A stretch of 6,469 bases of DNA from an uncultured Clostridia bacterium (GTDB lineage: Bacteria; Bacillota; Clostridia; UBA1381): the NCBI GenBank assembly GCA_910578235.1, contig CAJTPP010000007.1:29235-35703 (forward strand). The letters are read 5' to 3'. Both the position numbers and the translations under genes were made by a program. Shown here one piece after another: positions 1-4,545 of the stretch. The notes below the pieces were generated by a model. That model made no database searches. It was not told where the DNA came from and was given only the letters and a program-made list of their open reading frames with translations. Numbering within the stretch: the first letter of the stretch is position 1; each line of letters opens with the position of its first letter.

Positions 1-44
1 AAAATACATTTTAATATCACTCCGTTTAGTATCTATCTGTACTA

Positions 45-73
45 TTGACAATATCATAATTTTAGTGTAAAAT
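45..73 (+). promoter_or_regulatory. Sigma-A-like promoter, target unknown
   Basis: A perfect -35 box TTGACA (45-50) is followed after 17 bases by TAAAAT (68-73), one mismatch from the -10 consensus. Predicted transcription start is about 80-81, exactly where a near-perfect palindrome begins. No open reading frame with a ribosome site follows for over 500 bases, so any transcript from here would be non-coding or a very long leader. The surroundings are very AT-rich, which raises the chance of accidental matches, but hexamer quality and spacing together are good. Confidence 0.5.
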
Positions 74-80
74 GATATTG

Positions 81-100
81 GTAGAACTTATAAGTACTAC
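81..100. repeat. 20-bp near-perfect palindrome at predicted +1
   Basis: GTAGAACTTATAAGTACTAC reads the same on both strands except for one mismatched pair (9 of 10 pairs match). It starts at the predicted transcription start of the 45-73 promoter, a usual place for a repressor operator. It could also form a small hairpin at the RNA 5' end. No cognate regulator can be assigned. Confidence 0.4.
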
Positions 101-164
101 TAAAGCCATATATATTTTATTATATCTGCTTAAAAAAAATAATAAAATATAATATGATAAATAA

Positions 165-318
165 GCAAAACTATTTCAATTAAATAATGTGTTTTTTATG
201 AAATTTATGTACCTCCGCATTTGCGCGCATAAAACCCGATATTTTTATCATATAATAAAAACACGCGCTCATTCGGGTTTTATGCAATAATTTTACAAAA
301 ACACTGAAATAGTTTTGC
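165..318. repeat. Large nested inverted repeat in non-coding DNA
   Basis: The arm GCAAAACTATTTCA (165-178) is the exact reverse complement of TGAAATAGTTTTGC (305-318), 14 of 14 pairs. The pairing resumes on the inner side: GTGTTTTT (189-196) matches AAAAACAC (297-304), 8 of 8, with a 10-base bulge only on the left. Nested inside is a 13-bp perfect repeat (227-239 with 273-285), and inside that a TTTTTAT/ATAAAAA hairpin (242-248 with 255-261). Over 30 pairs can therefore form in 154 bases. It may be a structured RNA, a remnant of a palindromic mobile element, or a cruciform-forming DNA site. No transposase or coding sequence is present. Function is unknown. Confidence 0.6.
227..285. repeat. 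13-bp perfect inverted repeat, 33-base loop
   Basis: GCATAAAACCCGA (227-239) is mirrored by TCGGGTTTTATGC (273-285). The flanking bases nearly continue the match (TTG before, CAA after, with a GCGC insertion on the left). The loop holds a smaller AT hairpin. The arms are GC-richer than the surroundings, which suggests selection rather than AT-rich coincidence. It lacks a clean T-run on either side, so it is not a simple terminator. Confidence 0.5.
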
Positions 319-370
319 GGCGTTTAAAGTATGCGTTTTTACGCGCGGATCTATTCGGTGTTTTTGTATT
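297..370 (+). terminator. Possible terminator sharing an arm with the upstream repeat
   Basis: AAAAACACTGAAATAG (297-312) pairs with CTATTCGGTGTTTTT (351-365), with one G-T wobble and one bulged A, and is followed by GTATT so that the plus-strand RNA ends in U5-G-U-A-U-U. The 38-base apical segment can form its own GCGT-TTTT-ACGC hairpin (333-344). The left arm is the same segment that pairs with 165-196, so the two structures exclude each other. It is weaker than the terminator at 580-609 and its loop is large, so the terminator reading is tentative. Confidence 0.35.
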
Positions 371-397
371 GAAGATAACATATTTTTATTACGCCTA

Positions 398-426
398 TTT
401 ACAAATACAATAAAATATGATATTAT
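398..426 (+). promoter_or_regulatory. Extended -10 promoter of the putative small RNA
   Basis: TTTACA (398-403) and TATTAT (421-426) are separated by the ideal 17 bases, and a TG-N extended -10 element (418-420) lies directly before the -10 box. The predicted start is about 433, the first bases of the 5' arm (432-443) that pairs with 546-557. That coincidence of promoter and structure supports a real transcription unit. Confidence 0.6.
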
Positions 427-432
427 AGTTTT

Positions 433-609
433 GCGACTCAATTAAATATCATGTAAATTTTTTTAAAATTTTACCATACTAAAAGCATGTATTGAAAAGA
501 CAAAAATACATGCTCAGATCTTCATGCTGTTAGTATGGTGATATAAATTGAGTCGCATCAAGAGAGCAATGTATTTTTTATGCGTTGCTTCGGCGGCGCA
601 TTTTTTATT
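433..609 (+). ncRNA. Putative structured small RNA or conditional leader
   Basis: This is a roughly 175-nt plus-strand unit with its own promoter (398-426) and intrinsic terminator (580-609). Paired elements seen are: TGCGACTCAATT (432-443) with AATTGAGTCGCA (546-557), 12 of 12; ATATCA (446-451) with TGATAT (539-544); a possible GTAAA/TTTAC hairpin (453-457 with 470-474); ACCATACTA (473-481) with TAGTATGGT (531-539), 9 of 9 but partly competing with the preceding two; and AGCATGTATT (484-493) with AATACATGCT (505-514), 10 of 10 with an 11-base loop. Ends that pair and a terminator just after are typical of independent small RNAs. I do not recognise a T-box, 6S or a common riboswitch class. 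The alternative is a 5' leader controlling the gene at 646. No convincing protein is encoded. Confidence 0.55.
580..609 (+). terminator. Intrinsic terminator with UUCG tetraloop
   Basis: ATGCGTTGC (580-588), loop TTCG (589-592), GCGGCGCAT (593-601): a 9-bp stem with two G-T wobbles, capped by the especially stable C(UUCG)G tetraloop and followed by TTTTTATTT. This is a textbook plus-strand terminator. It ends 36 bases before the ATG at 646 and therefore closes the preceding RNA or acts as an attenuator. The segment AGCAATGTA (565-573) can pair with TGCGTTGCT (581-589), which would dissolve the stem. Confidence 0.8.
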
Positions 610-645
610 TCTATAATAAATAATATATGATAGGAGCAGACGGAC

Positions 646-1080
646 ATGGAAGGAAGAATATGCTGTATCTGCGGAGATAAAAATATTACTGATAAAAATA
701 CTCTGAAGGAAATATACGACATTATGTCCGCCTTGGTTCAATACGGAGGTGTGACTACCTTTTACAGCGAGCATCTTACTGATTTTGACATAATCTGCGA
801 AATGATGGTTCTTTCCCTTAAAAAACGGTTCCGCCACCTGAAACTATGCGTGGTTATGCACTATGTAACCGCAATGCATCCTCCGAAGCTTCCGCCGTAT
901 TTTGATAAGCTTATAGTTCCCAAAATTATGGACGAAAAGTCTTTGAAAGCTATCAAATATTTTATCGTAAACCGATCAGACTGCATGATAGCTTATGTTG
1001 AGGACAAAAAAAGCGATGTTTATAAAATGCTTCGCTATGCTCGGAAAATTGGTATGTTTGTATGCCAGTGCAATATTTAA
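646..1080 (+). CDS. Divergent SLOG (DUF1273/YpsA-like) family protein
   Basis: The 144-residue product follows the layout of small clostridial SLOG-family proteins, which bind nucleotide-like ligands in a Rossmann-like fold. The N-terminal strand CCICGDKNI (residues 6-14) stands where relatives have CCFTGHR. GGVTTFYS (34-41) keeps the strand that precedes the usual GGALGFD loop, but here the loop reads SEHLTDFD. VLSLKKRFRHLKLCVV (55-70) and VNRSDCMIAYVE (108-119) match the following helix-strand and late strand, but the expected GGT before the last helix is KKSDVYK. The fold is thus probably kept and the ligand-binding glycines lost. The start is set by AGGAG (632-636), 9 bases upstream. A TATAAT at 612-617 has no good -35, so expression may depend on readthrough of the terminator at 580-609. 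The gene appears monocistronic, ending at the terminator at 1108. Family assignment is from remembered motifs; function is unknown. Confidence 0.7.
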   Translation: MEGRICCICGDKNITDKNTLKEIYDIMSALVQYGGVTTFYSEHLTDFDIICEMMVLSLKKRFRHLKLCVVMHYVTAMHPPKLPPYFDKLIVPKIMDEKSLKAIKYFIVNRSDCMIAYVEDKKSDVYKMLRYARKIGMFVCQCNI

Positions 1081-1107
1081 TATAGTTTTTCATAATTTTC
1101 TGTAAAG

Positions 1108-1150
1108 GGGAGGACATCCGGTATTGCCGGATGTTCTCCCGCCTTTCTTT
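1108..1150 (+). terminator. Strong intrinsic terminator after the SLOG-like gene
   Basis: A 14-bp stem (1108-1121 with 1127-1140; one G-T wobble) with a 5-base loop TATTG is followed by GCCTTTCTTT and more T. The stem is GC-rich (GACATCCGG paired with CCGGATGTT). It lies 27 bases after the stop codon and isolates this gene from the operon that follows. Confidence 0.8.
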
Positions 1151-1181
1151 TGAGCCTGACATTTATAGAAAAGGACTGTTA

Positions 1182-1198
1182 ATCTGAAAATATCAGAT
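1182..1198. repeat. Small dyad upstream of the operon promoter
   Basis: ATCTGA (1182-1187) and TCAGAT (1193-1198) form a perfect 6-bp inverted repeat with a 5-base spacer, 25 bases upstream of the -35 box at 1224. Its position would suit an activator or regulator site, but six pairs in AT-rich DNA can arise by chance. Confidence 0.25.
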
Positions 1199-1223
1199 GA
1201 TTTGACACAATTTAATATTTGTA

Positions 1224-1252
1224 TTGAAAAAAGTACCCGTTTATGTTATACT
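1224..1252 (+). promoter_or_regulatory. Near-consensus promoter of the four-gene operon
   Basis: TTGAAA (1224-1229), 17 bases, then TATACT (1247-1252), with a TG-N extended -10 element (1244-1246). Predicted start is about 1259, giving a leader of roughly 70 nt before the ATG at 1330. Because the promoter overlaps any ATG at 1243, it also argues that translation does not start there. It looks like a housekeeping-sigma promoter rather than a SigB-type one. Confidence 0.75.
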
Positions 1253-1329
1253 GTAAATATAATATAATGGGTTATTTTTATGAAAAGCAGTCATCGGTAT
1301 ACCTCGATAATGAGGCAGGAGGAAAGAGT

Positions 1330-1986
1330 ATGGAAAAATATGGTGAAATACCGCCGAAATTCACAAAAAAATGGTGGGAATATTTCTGGTATTATTATAA
1401 ATGGCATACTATTATAACCGTCACCGCGCTGATTATCGCTCTTGTCACGATAGTGCAGTGCGCGAACAGGGAAAAATATGATATGAATATTGTCTATGCC
1501 GGACATATGAACTACGGCGATGAGGAAATCAGCCGCGCGCGCGAACTTTTCTCGCAGTATGTGACGGATATTGATAAAGACGGCAAGCAGTCTGTATTTT
1601 TTCAGACGCTTATGTTTTCAGACGGCGCGGGCAACGAGGAATATGACTACGCTATGCAGACAAAGCTTGATTTTACCTTTACAGACGACTGTACCTTTAT
1701 ATATCTCATGGACGAAATTGAAGCCGCTCTTTATATTAACAGAGACTCAGTCTCTGATACATTTGAAAAGACGGAGCTTTACGCGCCGAATACAGACGCG
1801 CGGGTTATTACCGCCGAGGATGGAAACAGCTACGCCGTCAGTCTGAAAGACAGCGATCTTTTAAAGACTAACGGAATATACTGCGATAATCTTTATCTGC
1901 TGGTGCGCTCCAACAACCGAGATGACGAAAAAAATATACAAGCCCATGAGGACGCTTTAAAACTTGCTAAAGAGTTGATAAAGTAA
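1330..1986 (+). CDS. Single-pass membrane protein of unknown function
   Basis: The product has 218 residues. A short, aromatic-rich cytoplasmic segment (WWEYFWYYYKWH, residues 15-26) leads into one hydrophobic span at about 27-43, followed by an acidic domain (44-218) that should lie outside the membrane. The segment DIDKDG (80-85) resembles the start of a calcium-binding loop but lacks the final acidic ligand. I have seen this MEKYGEIPPKFTKKWW-type N-terminus as a conserved clostridial hypothetical family, with no assigned role. The start at 1330 is chosen because AGGAGG (1317-1322) sits 7 bases upstream; the frame is open back to 1243, but those codons overlap the promoter. It is the first gene of the operon, 25 bases before the sigma-factor gene. 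It might be a partner of that sigma factor, but nothing in the sequence proves this. Confidence 0.8.
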   Translation: MEKYGEIPPKFTKKWWEYFWYYYKWHTIITVTALIIALVTIVQCANREKYDMNIVYAGHMNYGDEEISRARELFSQYVTDIDKDGKQSVFFQTLMFSDGAGNEEYDYAMQTKLDFTFTDDCTFIYLMDEIEAALYINRDSVSDTFEKTELYAPNTDARVITAEDGNSYAVSLKDSDLLKTNGIYCDNLYLLVRSNNRDDEKNIQAHEDALKLAKELIK

Positions 1987-2011
1987 TTATGCGGATAAAA
2001 GGAGGGTTATT

Positions 2012-2749
2012 GTGGCAATAGTCAAACCCGAAACAGCAACAGACGAATATGAAATGTTTTCACAATACAGGAAAACAGGAGATATACGGCTTCGCGACGA
2101 GATCGTTTCCTACTACATATATATTGCGGAAATACTGTCTCGAAAATTTGTAAACCGCGGAATTGAATATGATGATATATACCAGGTGGCGTGTATGGGT
2201 ATACTGTACGCAGTTGAACGCTTTGACGCTGGCAGAGGCGTCAGGTTCGCGACATACGCCACGCCGACAGTTCTCGGCGAAATACGAAAGTATTTCAGGG
2301 ACAAGGGCAGCTTTGTGCGCATACCGAGACGGCTGTATGAAGTATTCTACAGGGCGGAAAAAATCAAACGTGTTTCAAACGGTATTTCAAATGAGGAAAT
2401 CGCCCGTATAATGGGAATTCCCGAGCAGACGCTTGACACTATTAATGAAACAGGCGATTTATCCTTTATCAAATCCCTTGAATATGAGGCACTGGCCGAC
2501 GGAGAAATGTCTCTGTCCAATGTGGTAGGAGCCGAAGATAACCATTATCTAATGATAGAGGACAGGGATTTTATAAAATACTGTACAGACAACCTTACAA
2601 ACGAGGAAAATCTATTTGTAAAATACCGTTATTATGAAGAAAAAAGTCAAAAAGATATTGCCGAAATTTTCGGCACATCTCAAATGCAGATTTCAAGAAT
2701 GGAAAAAAAGCTTCTGAAAAAACTGCGTGATTTGTATTTTAAAGATTAG
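2012..2749 (+). CDS. SigB/SigF/SigG-family RNA polymerase sigma factor
   Basis: A 245-residue alternative sigma factor that would direct RNA polymerase to a specific promoter set. Region 2 covers about residues 25-98. DDIYQVACMGI (54-64) contacts core polymerase, and FDAGRGVRFATYATPTVLGE (71-90) with RDKG (96-99) recognises the -10; the ATYATPTVLGEIR stretch is typical of the SigB/F/G group. Region 3 is about 100-170. Region 4 (about 194-240) contains the helix-turn-helix SQKDIAEIFGTSQMQISRME (212-231). Translation begins at GTG with AAAGGAGGG 5 bases upstream. Members of this group are usually held by an RsbW/SpoIIAB-type anti-sigma encoded next door; none is present here. The neighbours are a membrane protein and pyrE, an unusual setting. 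Whether it serves stress or sporulation cannot be told from this window. Confidence 0.92.
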   Translation: MAIVKPETATDEYEMFSQYRKTGDIRLRDEIVSYYIYIAEILSRKFVNRGIEYDDIYQVACMGILYAVERFDAGRGVRFATYATPTVLGEIRKYFRDKGSFVRIPRRLYEVFYRAEKIKRVSNGISNEEIARIMGIPEQTLDTINETGDLSFIKSLEYEALADGEMSLSNVVGAEDNHYLMIEDRDFIKYCTDNLTNEENLFVKYRYYEEKSQKDIAEIFGTSQMQISRMEKKLLKKLRDLYFKD

Positions 2750-2762
2750 AAGGGAGAAAGCA

Positions 2763-3425
2763 ATGCTTACAGAAAAGAAAAAAGAATTTATTGAATTTAT
2801 GATGAATTCAGACGTTCTCCGTTTCGGAGATTTTGTTACCAAAAGCGGAAGAAACACACCGTATTTTGTCAATACGGGTAATTTCAGAACAGGCAGACAG
2901 ATCGCCACGCTCGGAAAATTTTACGCGGCTCTGATAAAAGAAAGCTGCTCAGACAATTTTGACTGTATGTTTGGTCCGGCGTACAAAGGTATTCCGCTTG
3001 CCGCCTCAGCGGCAGCCGCTCTTTACAATGAATATGGTATAGACAAGCCTTATTTCTTTAACCGCAAGGAGGAAAAGGATCACGGCGAAGGCGGTTCGCT
3101 TGTAGGCTATAAGCCACAGGACGGAGACAAGGTAATTATTATTGAGGATGTTATAACCGCCGGAACAGCAGTGCGTGAAACAATGCCTATCCTAACCAAC
3201 GCCGCAAAAGTTGAGGTAAAGGATATGTTTATTTCTGTAAACCGCTGCGAAGTCGGCCAGAACCCGCAAAAGACAACCATTATGGAAATTATGGAGGATT
3301 TTGGTATAAATGTTCACGCTATTATTACTGTCCGGGATATATATGAATATCTGAAACAGGACGGTTCATACGGCGATATTCTTCCGAAAATGGAAGATTA
3401 TATGAACAGATACTGTGTTTTTTAA
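2763..3425 (+). CDS. pyrE: Orotate phosphoribosyltransferase
   Basis: The 220-residue cytoplasmic enzyme joins orotate to PRPP to form orotidine 5'-monophosphate, the fifth step of pyrimidine synthesis. The PRPP-binding signature IIIEDVITAGTA is at residues 125-136. The flexible catalytic loop NRKEEKDHGEGG (100-111) carries the lysine and histidine of the family. FGPAYKGIPLA (70-80) is the pyrophosphate-loop region, and FVTKSGRNTPYFVN (24-37) is the N-terminal orotate-site segment. The length is normal. The start at 2763 is supported by AGGGAG (2751-2756), 6 bases upstream; the frame extends back to 2727, but that would overlap the sigma gene and lacks a good ribosome site. It follows the sigma gene by 13 bases and precedes the SLH gene by 8. 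No other pyrimidine gene and no PyrR-type attenuator is visible nearby. Confidence 0.95.
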   Translation: MLTEKKKEFIEFMMNSDVLRFGDFVTKSGRNTPYFVNTGNFRTGRQIATLGKFYAALIKESCSDNFDCMFGPAYKGIPLAASAAAALYNEYGIDKPYFFNRKEEKDHGEGGSLVGYKPQDGDKVIIIEDVITAGTAVRETMPILTNAAKVEVKDMFISVNRCEVGQNPQKTTIMEIMEDFGINVHAIITVRDIYEYLKQDGSYGDILPKMEDYMNRYCVF

Positions 3426-3427
3426 TC

Positions 3428-3439
3428 AAAGAGGTGATT
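3428..3439 (+). promoter_or_regulatory. Strong Shine-Dalgarno that questions the SLH-gene start
   Basis: AAAGAGGTGATT differs from the full complement of the 16S rRNA 3' end (AAAGGAGGTGATT) by one missing G. The only canonical start in the area, GTG 3434-3436, is part of this site and so cannot use it. The next well-spaced in-frame codon is ATT 3443, 8 bases after GAGG, followed by AAA CGA. That makes initiation at a rare ATT codon plausible. Confidence 0.6.
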
Positions 3440-4486
3440 GTTATTAAACGATTTATAAAAATATTTACTGTATTAACTTTATTCATGCTTACTGCGATTA
3501 CAGCGCATGCTTATAATGTTGTTAATCTTCCCGAAAATATGACATTTGCCGACGCGCTTGGAATTTTTGACCCAGGAGAGATAACGCGCGTTACCGTGTC
3601 CGATCTTGCGGACGGTAAGTATATAGAGCTGCAAAGTGATGACATATCCGAATTTTATACAACCGCGCGTGACATGACGGTTTACAGAACCGTTAATCCG
3701 ACACCTTTCAGAGGCATAGCTGTCAATGTGTTTACAAACAGCGGTCAAAAAAGCTATTATCTCAATTCGGGTATAGAAATAGGCCCTTACGGAAGTTCAA
3801 ATTACATATGCTACAAGCTGAATAAAACGGATACGGAAAAGCTTTTATATCTGGACAGTATGTATAAGGACTCAACAGAAAAACTCAACGGAGAGGTTCT
3901 CAACATAGACAGAGGAACCGATTTTCTTAAACTTCCGTCCGCCCTTTGGGCGCAGTCGTTTGTAAAAGAAGCGGCGGCGAAAAGCCTGCTTCCTTATGAA
4001 TTTACAAATATATATCCGGCAAGTATTTCACGCGAGCAGTTTTGTATTCTTCTGGCAAATCTTATTGCTGTGAAAGAGAATTACGCGTCTCTGGATTTGT
4101 ATATGCTTGACAGAGGGCAGCCTTATCTTAAAAATTATTTCGAGGACTGTGACGGTGTGGATGACTCCGTGAATATGCTGTTTGCGCTTGGTATAGTAAC
4201 CGGCAGAGACGAGTCGCATTTTGATCCTTACGGAACAATAAGCCGCGAGGAAGCCGCCGCGCTTCTCTGCAAGACCGCGGAGATCTACATGTGGATAGGC
4301 ACTGAAACACACCTGAGCTATTCAGACACACAGAGCATATCCGAATGGGCCAGATTTTTCGTTACATGGGTAAACGAATACGGTATCATGACAGGCGTTA
4401 CGGAAACAGAATTCGCTCCTCATGACTCGTATACAGTCGAACAGGCAATCGCCACAATTGTGAGACTGTATAATCTTATTCAGTAA
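3434..4486 (+). CDS. Secreted protein with three SLH (S-layer homology) repeats
   Basis: The 350-residue product begins with a signal peptide: basic KRFIK, a hydrophobic core at about 8-22, and a likely cleavage after AHA (residue 26). Residues 27-160 form a domain I do not recognise. Three SLH repeats follow at about 165-215, 235-285 and 294-350, with the usual FDPYGTISREEAAALL pattern (263-278) clearest in the second; such repeats bind pyruvylated cell-wall polymer and anchor proteins to the surface. The first repeat is the most diverged. The drawn start is GTG 3434, but it lies inside the Shine-Dalgarno sequence (3428-3439), and ATT at 3443 is better placed; the signal peptide is preserved either way. 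It is the last gene of the operon, 8 bases after pyrE, and is followed by a terminator. Confidence 0.88.
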   Translation: MIVIKRFIKIFTVLTLFMLTAITAHAYNVVNLPENMTFADALGIFDPGEITRVTVSDLADGKYIELQSDDISEFYTTARDMTVYRTVNPTPFRGIAVNVFTNSGQKSYYLNSGIEIGPYGSSNYICYKLNKTDTEKLLYLDSMYKDSTEKLNGEVLNIDRGTDFLKLPSALWAQSFVKEAAAKSLLPYEFTNIYPASISREQFCILLANLIAVKENYASLDLYMLDRGQPYLKNYFEDCDGVDDSVNMLFALGIVTGRDESHFDPYGTISREEAAALLCKTAEIYMWIGTETHLSYSDTQSISEWARFFVTWVNEYGIMTGVTETEFAPHDSYTVEQAIATIVRLYNLIQ

Positions 4487-4506
4487 ATAATACATGGATA
4501 CTTATA

Positions 4507-4545
4507 AAAACGGAGATATTGTTTTAATATCTCCGTTTTATTTTA
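4507..4545. terminator. Bidirectional terminator between convergent operons
   Basis: A perfect 14-bp stem AAAACGGAGATATT (4507-4520) / AATATCTCCGTTTT (4526-4539) with loop GTTTT. T-rich tracts follow on the plus strand (TTTTATTTTATTT), and A-runs precede the stem, which read as T-runs on the minus strand. It lies 20 bases after the SLH-gene stop and 3 bases beyond the stop of the minus-strand gene, so it serves both transcripts. Confidence 0.85.

Noticed and set aside
165..365. CRISPR array
   Set aside because: The repeats are inverted and nested, not regularly spaced direct repeats with unique spacers, and no cas gene is present.
432..557. MITE or other small transposon bounded by 12-bp terminal inverted repeats
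   Set aside because: No target-site duplication is visible, the ends coincide with a predicted transcription start and the terminator-proximal region, and more stems are nested inside; a structured RNA explains more. A genome-wide copy search would settle it.
398..609. T-box, 6S RNA or retron-type RNA
   Set aside because: No T-box sequence, no 6S-like single long hairpin with a central bubble and no reverse transcriptase gene in the window.
514..837. Minus-strand open frame of 107 codons
   Set aside because: It overlaps the small-RNA unit, its terminator and the SLOG-like gene, has low-complexity composition and no sensible ribosome site or family match.
1202..1207. Additional TTGACA upstream of the operon promoter
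   Set aside because: No -10 box lies at a suitable distance; the pair at 1224/1247 is clearly better.
1243..1329. Extended N-terminus for the membrane protein (ATG 1243)
   Set aside because: The ATG at 1243 lies inside the promoter, upstream of the predicted transcript start; AGGAGG is placed for 1330 instead.
1371..1461. Lipoprotein signal for the membrane protein (IVQC)
   Set aside because: The residue before the cysteine is glutamine, which does not fit a lipobox, and the hydrophobic stretch lies too far from the N-terminus; a membrane anchor fits better.
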